NCBI RefSeq assembly: GCF_014279775.1
Contig: NZ_CP047961.1
Location: 1,798,001-1,862,000 of the forward strand
DNA length: 64,000 bases
Direction of reading: 5' to 3'
Origin: Synechococcus sp. PROS-9-1
GTDB lineage: Bacteria; Cyanobacteriota; Cyanobacteriia; PCC-6307; Cyanobiaceae
Shown: positions 46,426-55,300 of the stretch, in pieces
Position numbering within the stretch: the first letter of the stretch is position 1
Layout of the letters: each line of letters begins with the position of its first letter
The notes under the pieces: model-generated
Seen by the model: the letters and a program-made list of their open reading frames with translations, nothing else
Told to the model about the DNA's origin: nothing
Database searches by the model: none
Program-made: the position numbers and the translations under genes

Positions 46426-48657
46426 CTAGTTTATGACTATATTTTCGTCTATAAGGGTTGCATTAGCCCCAAGAGCGAGAATTCCATTTTGATTATTTTC
46501 GACACCTGGCTCTGTTCCATTATCATTGTGATAGAGAATCCCTTGACTTTCGTCGAATACATATTCTGCGCTGGACTGTAGTCCATCCTTGCCTTCCAGT
46601 TGATCAGTTGTTGTGCTAATAAAGTTACCTTGGCTTAAAAATTGCCTATTAGTGTGCTCTGTCGGTTCATGAGATGTATTGATTTGCACAAAATCTTCTT
46701 CTGAATTAAAATCCAGAATTATATCTGGATAATTTCCTCCTGATTCGTAATCATCAGGATTCACAACAAATACATCATTTCCTTCGCCTCCCTCCATCGT
46801 GTCATGCCCTTTGCCACCATAAAGATAATCATTGCCTTTCCCTCCTTTTAATAGATCTTTCCCTGATTCCCCTTTCATATGATCATTACCATTGCCTCCA
46901 TCAAGGAAATTATCTTGAGTATTGCCAATAATAGTGTTGTCACTATTATTTCCTAGTATGTTTATATTAGCTGAGTCGTCTTTGAGTATAAGGTTCTCTA
47001 CATGTTCAGCTATCTTGTATTCGGCTATGTCATCAGCTGATGACGAAAAGTTTGCGACGATCCAATCATCACCCTCTTCAGCCTCTTCAGTTATGACATT
47101 GTCATCATGATTAGAGGAAGATATTCTATAGATATCATCGCCAGTCTCTCCTGCAAGTATGTTCATGCCAGCATTTCCATCTAAGTCATCGTCTCCATTT
47201 CCGCCACGTAATATATTATCATCAGTATTGCCAATGATAATATTATTCTCTTCATTCCCTTGAATAGCTATACTCTCTGATCCTTCTTTGAGGCTTAGAT
47301 TCTCTACATTGTCGGCTATCTTGTATTCAGTTATGCCATCAGCTGATGACGTGAAGTTTGCGACGATCCAATCATCACCTTCTTCAGCCATTTCTGTTAT
47401 TACATTGTCATCAGAATTAGAGGAAGATATTCTATAGATATCATCGCCAGTCTCTCCTGCAAGTGTGTTCATGCCAGCATTTCCATCTAAGTCATCGTCT
47501 CCCTCTCCGCCACGTAATATATTATCATCAGTATTGCCAATGATAATATTATTCTCTTCATTCCCTTGAATAGCTATACTCTCTGATCCTTCTTTGAGGC
47601 TTAGATTCTCTACATTGTCGGCTATCTTGTATTCAGTTATGCCATCAGCTGATGACGTGAAGTTTGCGACGATCCAATCATCACCTTCTTCAGCCATTTC
47701 TATTATTGCATTGTCATCAGGATTAGAGGAAGATATTCTATAGATATCATCGCCAGTCTCTCCTGCAAGTATGTTCATGCCAGTGTTTCCATCTAAGTCA
47801 TCGTCTCCATTTCCGCCACGTAATATATTATCATCAGTATTACCAATGATAACATTATTGCCTTTATTCCCTTGAATAGCTATACTCTCTGATCCTTCTT
47901 TGAGGCTTAGATTCTCTACATTGTCGGCTATCTTGTATTCAGTTATGCCATCAGCTGATGACTTGAAGTTTGCGACGATCCAATCATCACCTTCTTCAGC
48001 CTTTTCTGTTATAACAATATTGTCGTGGCTTGAAAATATATATGTGTCATTGTTTTTACCTCCTTTAAGCTCTATATAGTCATCTGTTTTGCTTGAAAAA
48101 ATATCAGCTCTTTCAGACCCTGTAAATAGCGATTTTCGCAGTGCTCTAGTGCTTTGGCTGTCTTGTTCAATAACTAGAGTCTCAATATTGCTAGGTATTG
48201 TGTAATCTAGGCCTTTTGAGTAAACAATGGCGGTATCTTTTCCGCTATTGTTTGCGGTCTCGACGATAATTGAATCATAATTCTTTATCACATATTGATC
48301 ATCCCCAGACCCACCGATTAGTATGTCCTTTCCGCTTACATTTAAAAGATCATCGTTTCCTTCTCCTCCCCAAATGAAGTCATCCCCTTTCCCTCCTTTA
48401 AGTCGTTCATCACCATTGGCACCAAGCAGAAAATCATTCTCGTTGCTGCCATTTGTGATTCCGTTGACATCCACTACCGTTAATTCTTTTTCGTAATTAT
48501 CGGACCAAACTACACTAAAACCCAGATGATCATCTAACTGTTCAATCTCTTGAGCACTTAAGGGTAATTCTTGGAATAAATATATTGACAGCAACTCTTC
48601 TAATGTGTATCCTGCAGATTTGTCCTGAACTGATGTTGAATTGAATGAGTTAGTCAT
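46426..48657 (-). CDS. RTX calcium-binding repeat protein (743 aa)
   Basis: An acidic protein with hemolysin-type calcium-binding nonapeptides (GGKGDDFIWGGEGNDD near residue 95; GGNGNDHMKGESGKD and GGKGHDTMEGGEGND near residue 600). Between them are four copies of a roughly 102-residue unit starting EEGDDWIVANF. An N-terminal helical segment (TLEELLSIYLFQELPLSAQE) precedes the repeats. No Sec signal. RTX proteins are usually exported by type I secretion and fold on binding Ca2+. ATG start at 48657; convergent with the 44191 gene (45 bp gap). Confidence 0.85.
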   Translation of the reverse strand: MTNSFNSTSVQDKSAGYTLEELLSIYLFQELPLSAQEIEQLDDHLGFSVVWSDNYEKELTVVDVNGITNGSNENDFLLGANGDERLKGGKGDDFIWGGEGNDDLLNVSGKDILIGGSGDDQYVIKNYDSIIVETANNSGKDTAIVYSKGLDYTIPSNIETLVIEQDSQSTRALRKSLFTGSERADIFSSKTDDYIELKGGKNNDTYIFSSHDNIVITEKAEEGDDWIVANFKSSADGITEYKIADNVENLSLKEGSESIAIQGNKGNNVIIGNTDDNILRGGNGDDDLDGNTGMNILAGETGDDIYRISSSNPDDNAIIEMAEEGDDWIVANFTSSADGITEYKIADNVENLSLKEGSESIAIQGNEENNIIIGNTDDNILRGGEGDDDLDGNAGMNTLAGETGDDIYRISSSNSDDNVITEMAEEGDDWIVANFTSSADGITEYKIADNVENLSLKEGSESIAIQGNEENNIIIGNTDDNILRGGNGDDDLDGNAGMNILAGETGDDIYRISSSNHDDNVITEEAEEGDDWIVANFSSSADDIAEYKIAEHVENLILKDDSANINILGNNSDNTIIGNTQDNFLDGGNGNDHMKGESGKDLLKGGKGNDYLYGGKGHDTMEGGEGNDVFVVNPDDYESGGNYPDIILDFNSEEDFVQINTSHEPTEHTNRQFLSQGNFISTTTDQLEGKDGLQSSAEYVFDESQGILYHNDNGTEPGVENNQNGILALGANATLIDENIVIN
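47051..47968 (-). repeat. 306-bp tandem DNA repeat within the RTX gene
   Basis: The word TTTGCGACGATCCAATCATC recurs at 47051, 47357, 47663 and 47969 (+ strand), exactly 306 bp apart. Most of each unit is near-identical at the DNA level, corresponding to 102 residues. Confidence 0.92.
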
Positions 48658-49131
48658 GACATTGATTTATTTTTTCTTGTTGGTTACTTGCTCGCATCAT
48701 GTATTGCTTGGCAGCTAAGGATCGCAGTGTTCTATTGTTTTCGGTGTTTGAGAACATGGGCATTTGACCCTTGTCATGATTTACTTTAAGTCATTTTTGA
48801 GTTGATGTGTAGCCTTCTTTCCCCCTTCTGTATTGCTCAAAGCGCTCTTCAACCTCATAGCGTATAGATCCCATGCTTGCTAAGGGCTCCCCTCTATTTT
48901 GCGTTTGATTTGTATACACAATTTGTGAAAGGTGTTTTTCTGTTAGCGACAGGCCTTGAACAATCTATTGGTAATAGATCATTGGTTTGACCTCTTAAGC
49001 AATACGATTCCTCGTTGGGTTATTCCATCCACTGGCTGAAGGTGTTATTTCTTGCTCTATCGTCGATTGTTTCTATCTGTATTTCTTATCTTTGATTTTG
49101 AGGTTTCTCTTCTTCTCTCCTGTGCCCTTTG
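48658..49131. other. Intergenic region with shared island motifs
   Basis: No gene seen. It contains TGTATTGCT at 48700-48708 and 48829-48837 and CGTATAGA at 48861-48868. It is likely to carry the promoter of the RTX gene. Confidence 0.5.
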
Positions 49132-49836
49132 CTACAGAGTCTTTTGTGTGAAATCATAATTTCCTTCCTGTCTGCAGATCCATACTGTTAGATTTTTCAA
49201 TAGAGCTTTTAGGCTTGGTAGGCCCATTTCACTTCTATTTAATTCATTATTGAGTTTTAGGGATTCAAATTTTTTATCTTTAAATATTTGTATTTTGCGT
49301 GGCTTTTTGTTTTTGCATGAGATCTTTAGGCGTTTTTTGTCCAAGATCTGCTTTGACCATTCTTCCCCGGATCTTGTATGGTGCCCAACTTGTATATGCC
49401 ACCATTCGTCTTTCATTAGTGGTACTGTGCTGTAGATGTAAAAATAACGGCTTGCTCTGTATTCTTCTTTCTCATTATTTTCGCCCATCACGTCCTCAAT
49501 CTCTCCCAGTTTTTTTTGGGGTGTAGGCGTGAAATTCTCAGGTGCTATTAATGCTAAGTTGTTGTTTATCGGGGGATCACTAAAACCTATTTGTATAAAT
49601 TGTTCATCTATAAAGATCCATCCCTCTTTTGATTCTGTTTGTTCGGACTTTTCCCATGCTTGCAGCGCTTGTGCTGTTTCTTCTGGTGGAATCCAGGGGC
49701 GTCCAGCTGATACACATCCGCTTATTAACAGATAAAGAGTTGCTGCAGTTAAGCAATTTTTATATCGGATGGGGCTAGCTCTGAAGAGCTGTCTGTGTGG
49801 CGGACAACAGCCAGAACATCGCTTCCTTGAGTCCAA
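49132..49836 (-). CDS. Putative lipoprotein overlapping the end of an RTX gene
   Basis: A 234-residue protein with a hydrophobic stretch ending LLISGC, a plausible lipobox, and a mature domain rich in Lys/Glu (WIFIDEQFIQIGFSDPPINN, later YFYIYSTVPLMKDEWWHIQV). The only usual start codon, ATG 49836, lies 88 bp inside the upstream RTX gene and gives a long basic N-region. No ATG, GTG or TTG is found closer to the lipobox. Co-transcription with the RTX gene is likely. It may anchor or escort the secreted protein. Confidence 0.6.
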   Translation of the reverse strand: MDSRKRCSGCCPPHRQLFRASPIRYKNCLTAATLYLLISGCVSAGRPWIPPEETAQALQAWEKSEQTESKEGWIFIDEQFIQIGFSDPPINNNLALIAPENFTPTPQKKLGEIEDVMGENNEKEEYRASRYFYIYSTVPLMKDEWWHIQVGHHTRSGEEWSKQILDKKRLKISCKNKKPRKIQIFKDKKFESLKLNNELNRSEMGLPSLKALLKNLTVWICRQEGNYDFTQKTL

Positions 49837-51701
49837 TCACCGTCTTCGTCGAACATCATTGATCCTTGATCGTGAGCATAAGCCATTTTCACCGATGTGG
49901 CTCTTTGTCCTTGGATATTTTCCAATGTGTCGTAGATGATTGCTGCATCAATATTTGTGCCTTCGGCCATTGCAGCTGTTATGAAAATCGGTTCAGCCCC
50001 TCTGTTAATCCCTGTTAGAGCTGCTGAAAGCTCTAGGACATCTCCTTCCGCTTGATTGAAGTCGCTAACAAGATCTGTACCTCGCCCGAAACTGCTTACA
50101 TCAAATACAAATGTATCAGCTCCTTCCCCTCCTCTTAGAACATCTGAGCCAACTCCTCCGCTGATCATGTCGTCTCCACTTCCGCCAATAATGATGTCTT
50201 CCCCAGTTCCACCAAACAGTTGCATCGATTCCGATTCGGAGGCAATTGCAATGCGGTCGTCACCGCTACCAGCATCAACTATCGAACCAAAAGCATCATC
50301 CATTTCAATTCGATCATCTCCTGATCCGCCATGGAGAACGCTGTTTGTCACCGAGCCATTGATTTTGTCATCACCGGTGCTCGTATTGATATAGGAGTCA
50401 ACGATTCCTCTTGATGTGTCGACGTGAATTGCTTCACCGCTCACTTGACCTTCAACAATATCATTTCCAGCACCTGTATTAATTGCACTATTATTAATTC
50501 CTGCAGATTGTGAGAGGGTTTTAGCTAGAGCACTATCTGTATCTAGTGTTTCACTAAATGACTCATTTAATGTTAAATCTTGTTTGGCTACGCCTCTCAC
50601 TACATCGGCCCCTTTGCCTAGAACGATATTGCTGTCGTTTAAGCCCATGGCAATAAACTCATCAAGCTCTGAGCCTGTAAACCCACTCCAGGATGAGAAG
50701 TCTGCTTCGATGATGGCTTCTGCATTAATGATATTAGCTCCATCGCCATCGCCAAATATTGTTGTGCCTTGTATGCCATAACTACTGGCGCCTGTCATCG
50801 TTTCTGCAACCTCAACCTCAGTACTTGCATCAACCATGTTGCTTTCGTCACCATCCAGTGTGATGACAGTATTGTCGACACCTTCTAGATTTTCTGAGCC
50901 CAAATCACTTGGATCAATTGTTTCAAAACTGATCGAGGAATAAGTATTTGCGTCAACCAATCCTTCTCCAATCAGGTTGATATCTGTATCGTTGATACCG
51001 ATGGAATGCGCTTCCATCCACTCAATCATGCTGGTTTCACTTTGCCCGCTCAATTGAGCAGTGGCCAAGGCATCAGCCTCCACATTGGAGGTGATCGTCA
51101 GTGTGGTTGTTGCATCTCCGTCATCTCCTTCAATGGCAGTTGCTAGTGACTCCGTATAGAGGATATTGTCAGCTCCGTTATCGATGCCAAGTGCTTCTGC
51201 ATAAGCTTCTATAACAAGGCCTTCTTCGTTTGCCGTTGTGAAATCTGCGTCACTCCAACCGACCGCTTCGGCGTTGGTTTGAATTCTGATTTCGCTTAAG
51301 TCGCTCTGTGATGTTGCTTCCGCCTCAATCTTCAGTTTTGCTCCTTCTCCCGCTGTCACTTTGAGCAGCCCATCAGGATTAAGCGTTAGAAGCTCTGGAT
51401 CCCAGTCGGAATCGTGATGGCTACTGAGGCCATAGGCTTTGGCTTCCGCCAGAACCTGTTCAGCAACTGCATCACCGAAATTCAGGATGTCCGCAAGCTC
51501 AGTGTCGTGCTTTACCCCAACAGCTTCGGCATCCGCTTTTGACTGCAGATCGATCTGGCCACCAACCTCGACTTGATTCGCCATTTCGACGGCATAGGAA
51601 CGAGAGTTCGCCACTGCCCTCTTCCCGTCATAGCCAGCCACTAGGCCCGCATCAGCGGAGCCTTCGAAGTCCATCTCGAATAGGTTGAGTTCGCTGGCCA
51701 T
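49749..51701 (-). CDS. RTX protein with Ala-rich solenoid N-terminal half (650 aa)
   Basis: The N-terminal part (to about residue 370) has repeats of the type AEAVGW...SDADFTTANEEG, suggesting a beta-solenoid. Then RTX repeats appear (LHGGSGDDRIEMDDA, IIGGSGDDMISGGVGSDVLR), followed by a C-terminal domain (GADTFVFDVSSFGRGTDLVS, later GSMMFDEDGDWTQGSDVL). ATG 51701 is preferred over TTG 51710. The C-terminal half is clearly paralogous to that of the 58105-60879 gene. Export by type I secretion is inferred. Confidence 0.85.
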   Translation of the reverse strand: MASELNLFEMDFEGSADAGLVAGYDGKRAVANSRSYAVEMANQVEVGGQIDLQSKADAEAVGVKHDTELADILNFGDAVAEQVLAEAKAYGLSSHHDSDWDPELLTLNPDGLLKVTAGEGAKLKIEAEATSQSDLSEIRIQTNAEAVGWSDADFTTANEEGLVIEAYAEALGIDNGADNILYTESLATAIEGDDGDATTTLTITSNVEADALATAQLSGQSETSMIEWMEAHSIGINDTDINLIGEGLVDANTYSSISFETIDPSDLGSENLEGVDNTVITLDGDESNMVDASTEVEVAETMTGASSYGIQGTTIFGDGDGANIINAEAIIEADFSSWSGFTGSELDEFIAMGLNDSNIVLGKGADVVRGVAKQDLTLNESFSETLDTDSALAKTLSQSAGINNSAINTGAGNDIVEGQVSGEAIHVDTSRGIVDSYINTSTGDDKINGSVTNSVLHGGSGDDRIEMDDAFGSIVDAGSGDDRIAIASESESMQLFGGTGEDIIIGGSGDDMISGGVGSDVLRGGEGADTFVFDVSSFGRGTDLVSDFNQAEGDVLELSAALTGINRGAEPIFITAAMAEGTNIDAAIIYDTLENIQGQRATSVKMAYAHDQGSMMFDEDGDWTQGSDVLAVVRHTDSSSELAPSDIKIA

Positions 51702-51710
51702 TGCCAACAA

Positions 51711-52338
51711 TCCAAAACTGCTGTCCTAAGAAAAATACTCTTTAAAACGCTTACTTGCAAGCTCGTCAATAGGGTTTAGCCGTGTATATAGAGCTATACG
51801 AAAAACCTGAACTGTATTCGTCAATGAGTTGTTATTCCTGTATATAGAAAATGACAATGGCAGTGATGCACAGGCATTTGCTAGGAGAAAATCATAATTA
51901 TGTGGTTATAAAATATTATGAGTGCTGTATTGCTTGTATTACCGTGGATCGAAATGTATAGCTTTGTATTTGGAGGCGATTCGTGTCGCTTCAGGCTTTT
52001 ATGGCCTGGTATTGCCTAGGCGTATATACGTATAGACCTCGATATCAATATTGATTAGTATTACTTATGAGCGGACCTTTTCTTCTTTCTTTTTGTTGGT
52101 ATTTTCCCATTGTGTTGCTCCATCTATACAAGGCCTTGGTGCCTTAGACCCTAGTGCTCACCTTCGATTTTTGAGGTTCATAAGGCTTGCAGGCATTACG
52201 CCGCATGTAACTGTGTACCGAATGGCTTTTCTGTCTATACAACTACCGCCGAAAACCCTTGCCACCAGTGGCTTCTTGCTGTTGCTGAGAGGTTTCTTTT
52301 GCTGCTAGCTTCCAATTAATGGTGTCTCTGTTTGGAGC
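51711..52338. promoter_or_regulatory. Divergent promoter region between two large genes
   Basis: No supported gene. It holds TGTATTGCT (51926-51934), the 12-mer ATACGTATAGAC (52026-52037; its reverse complement is at 44069-44080), a TATAG-AG-CTATA inverted repeat near 51787 and GTCTATAC near 52232. These are candidates for shared operator or promoter elements. Confidence 0.5.
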
Positions 52339-55300
52339 ATGGCCCTTACAACCATCTCTAACAGCCCTTCTGTCCTTTATGGCAGCGACAATGGGGAGAG
52401 CTACGGTTTTGCACCTGGGGCCACCTATGTCTTTGGTGGTGGTGGAAACGACAATTTTTTAGCAAGCTCGAACTACACAGCTCTTTATAGTGGCGACGTT
52501 CAGGACTACGCCTTTACCGTTGCTATAGAAGACAACGGTAACGAGCTTCTCTTTATTGAAGACCTTCGGATTGGTTCACCAGATGGAGTGGATCGTTATG
52601 AGGGAGATAATGGCTCACTTGGATTTGGCTTTGATTCGAACGCCATTGCAGCCAACCAGGTTCTTGATCTGCGTTCAGCGCAGGATCTGAAGGCCGCCTT
52701 GCCCTCAGCTCCGAATAATCTTCCTACGGCAGTTCTTGATACCATTGGCTTGTCTGAGGACCAAGCTCTTGAATTTAATGTAGTTGCGAACGATATAGAT
52801 CTTGATTCCGACTCTTTACGCGCTGTTGCTATATATAATCCTCCTGGAAACTCAGGATCTGCTTCACTAGATTTTCAGGGAGATATCACCTATTCGGCTA
52901 TTGGAAGCTTTGATTATTTAAGCCCAGGTGATACTGCTACTGAGTCATTCACTTACATTGTTAGTGACGGACACGCAGGCTCTGATGAAGGATATGTAGA
53001 CGTTACGATTACCGGTGCCAATGATGCTCCTATCGCTCGACCTGATCAGATCACCTTAAGTCAGGATCAGGCTCGTACCTTTAATCCGCTTCTCAATGAT
53101 GAAGACGTTGATCAGGGTGATTCTCTTCGAATTGTTGAGGTTACAGGTCAACCTGGAAATCAAGGTTTGGTTGACATCAGCAGCGATGAATTAAGCCTCA
53201 CGTATACGGCAGATGGCCGGTTTGATGATCTTCCTGCTGGCCAAACCGGTTTCGAGTCCTTTTCTTATACCGTTGAAGATGATAATGGCGCTCGTGCTCA
53301 ATCTGAGGTCAACGTCACAATCGTTGGCAATAATGATAAGCCTTCTGTTGTTGATGATTCCATAAGTCTCACTGAGGACCAGGCCCTTAAGTTTGATCCT
53401 GCTGTAAATGATACTGATGTTGATCAAGGTCAGACTGTAAGACCGAGCTCAGTTACACAGTCTTCTGGAAACAGTGGCGTTGCTGTTGTGGATCAGGATG
53501 GAAGCATTACTTTTTCTGCCATTGGTAATTTTGACCACCTTGGTCAGGATGATAGTGCTACTGAAGTCTTCTATTACACAGGCGTTGATGGATACGGTGG
53601 AAGTGACACTGCCACTGTTAGCGTTACTATTCAAGGTGTCAACGATGCACCTATAGCTCAGAGAGATCAGGTTATTGTTGGTGAGGACTCAAATCTCATC
53701 TTTAATCCTTCTGGTAATGACGTTGAATTAGATCAAGGAGACAACCTACGAACTGTTGATGTCTTTAACCCCACTGGTAATGCTGGAACCGCTTATTTAT
53801 CCAGTGATGGTGAAGCTGTTTACGAAACCAATGGTGCTTTTGAATTCTTACCTGTAGGTGGACAAGCTACTGAAACTTTTTATTATGAAGTTTCTGATGA
53901 TCAAAATAGTGTCGATCAAGGCCAAGTTGATATAACGATCAAAGGTGTTAACGATGCTCCTGTTGCTTTCCCCGACGCGGAATCGGTTTCGGAAGATCAG
54001 ACGATTGAAATTGATGTTACACAGAATGATACAGATGTTGACCAGGGAGATTCGCTTAATGTTCTGAGTGTTGTCAGTCCTTCTACAAATAAAGGCCAGG
54101 TTGTCTTCCAGGCGGGTCGTGTTATTTATAATCCTGTTGATCGGTTTGATGATATTCCCTTAGGTGGTTCCGCTAGTGAAACATTTGAATATACAGTCGC
54201 TGATGGTAATGGTGGATACGATACTACATCTGTCACGGTAGAAATCCAAGGCGAAAATGATGCTCCTCAGGCAAGTTCTGATGCCTATCCGTTGAATCAG
54301 GGTGAGACTATTTTAGTTGATCCTGCTAGTAATGACACTGATGTTGACCGTGATGATCTTCTCACGGTTACTGAAGTCTCATCACGTCCAGGATCCATTG
54401 GTAGTGTCAATGTAGATCCTTCTGGTTCTGTCACTTACAGCGCTAGCACTGGTTTTGAATCTTTATCACAAGATGAAACTGCCACAGAAACATTTGACTA
54501 CACCGTTTCTGATCAGAATGGTGCTACTGATCAGGCGGAGGCTACTGTCACTATTGTTGGTGTTAATGACACTCCTGTCGCTTCTGATGATCAAATTGTC
54601 GTTTCTGAAGAACAAATCCTAGAAGCAGCGGATACCTTGCTGTTAGCTAATGACACTGATGTTGATCATAATTCTCAGCTAAAGGTCTCAGGCGTTGTTG
54701 ATGATAGCTCCAATAATGGTGCCTTGAGTTACACGTCGAGTTCTGGACGTGTTGTTTATAATCCAGTTGGCAAGTTTGATTATCTTGCTGAGGGTGATCA
54801 AGAGGCGGCGACATTCACTTATTCCGTTTCAGATGAGTATGGCGCCACTCATCAAGCTCAAGTTGATGTCACGATCACAGGTGTTAATGATGCGCCTGTG
54901 GCGAATCAGGATACGGTTAGCGTTTTGCAAAATGGTAGTTCTACTTTTGATCCTACAGAAAATGATACTGATGTTGACTTAGGTGATACACGCCGTGTCT
55001 CATCCGTCAGTAATCCAACCGAGAACTACGGCACAGCAGTTTTAGACCCTGTTACGGCACGAGTTACCTATTCTACGGGGCCAGGTTTTGATTCCCTTGC
55101 TCATAATGAACAAGCATCTGAAACTTTCGGCTACACGGTAGAGGATCGTTTTAATGGTACTGATCAGGGTAATGTTGTTGTTACCGTTACTGGCGTCAAT
55201 GATGCTCCCGAAGCTGTCGATGATGTCCAATACATCTCGGAAGACTCAAGTAAAGCGTTTGACCCAACTCTGAATGATCGGGATGTTGATAACGGTGACG

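Noticed and set aside
47081-48010. CRISPR-like regular repeats
   Set aside because: The 306-bp period is coding and in frame, with no short repeats or variable spacers.
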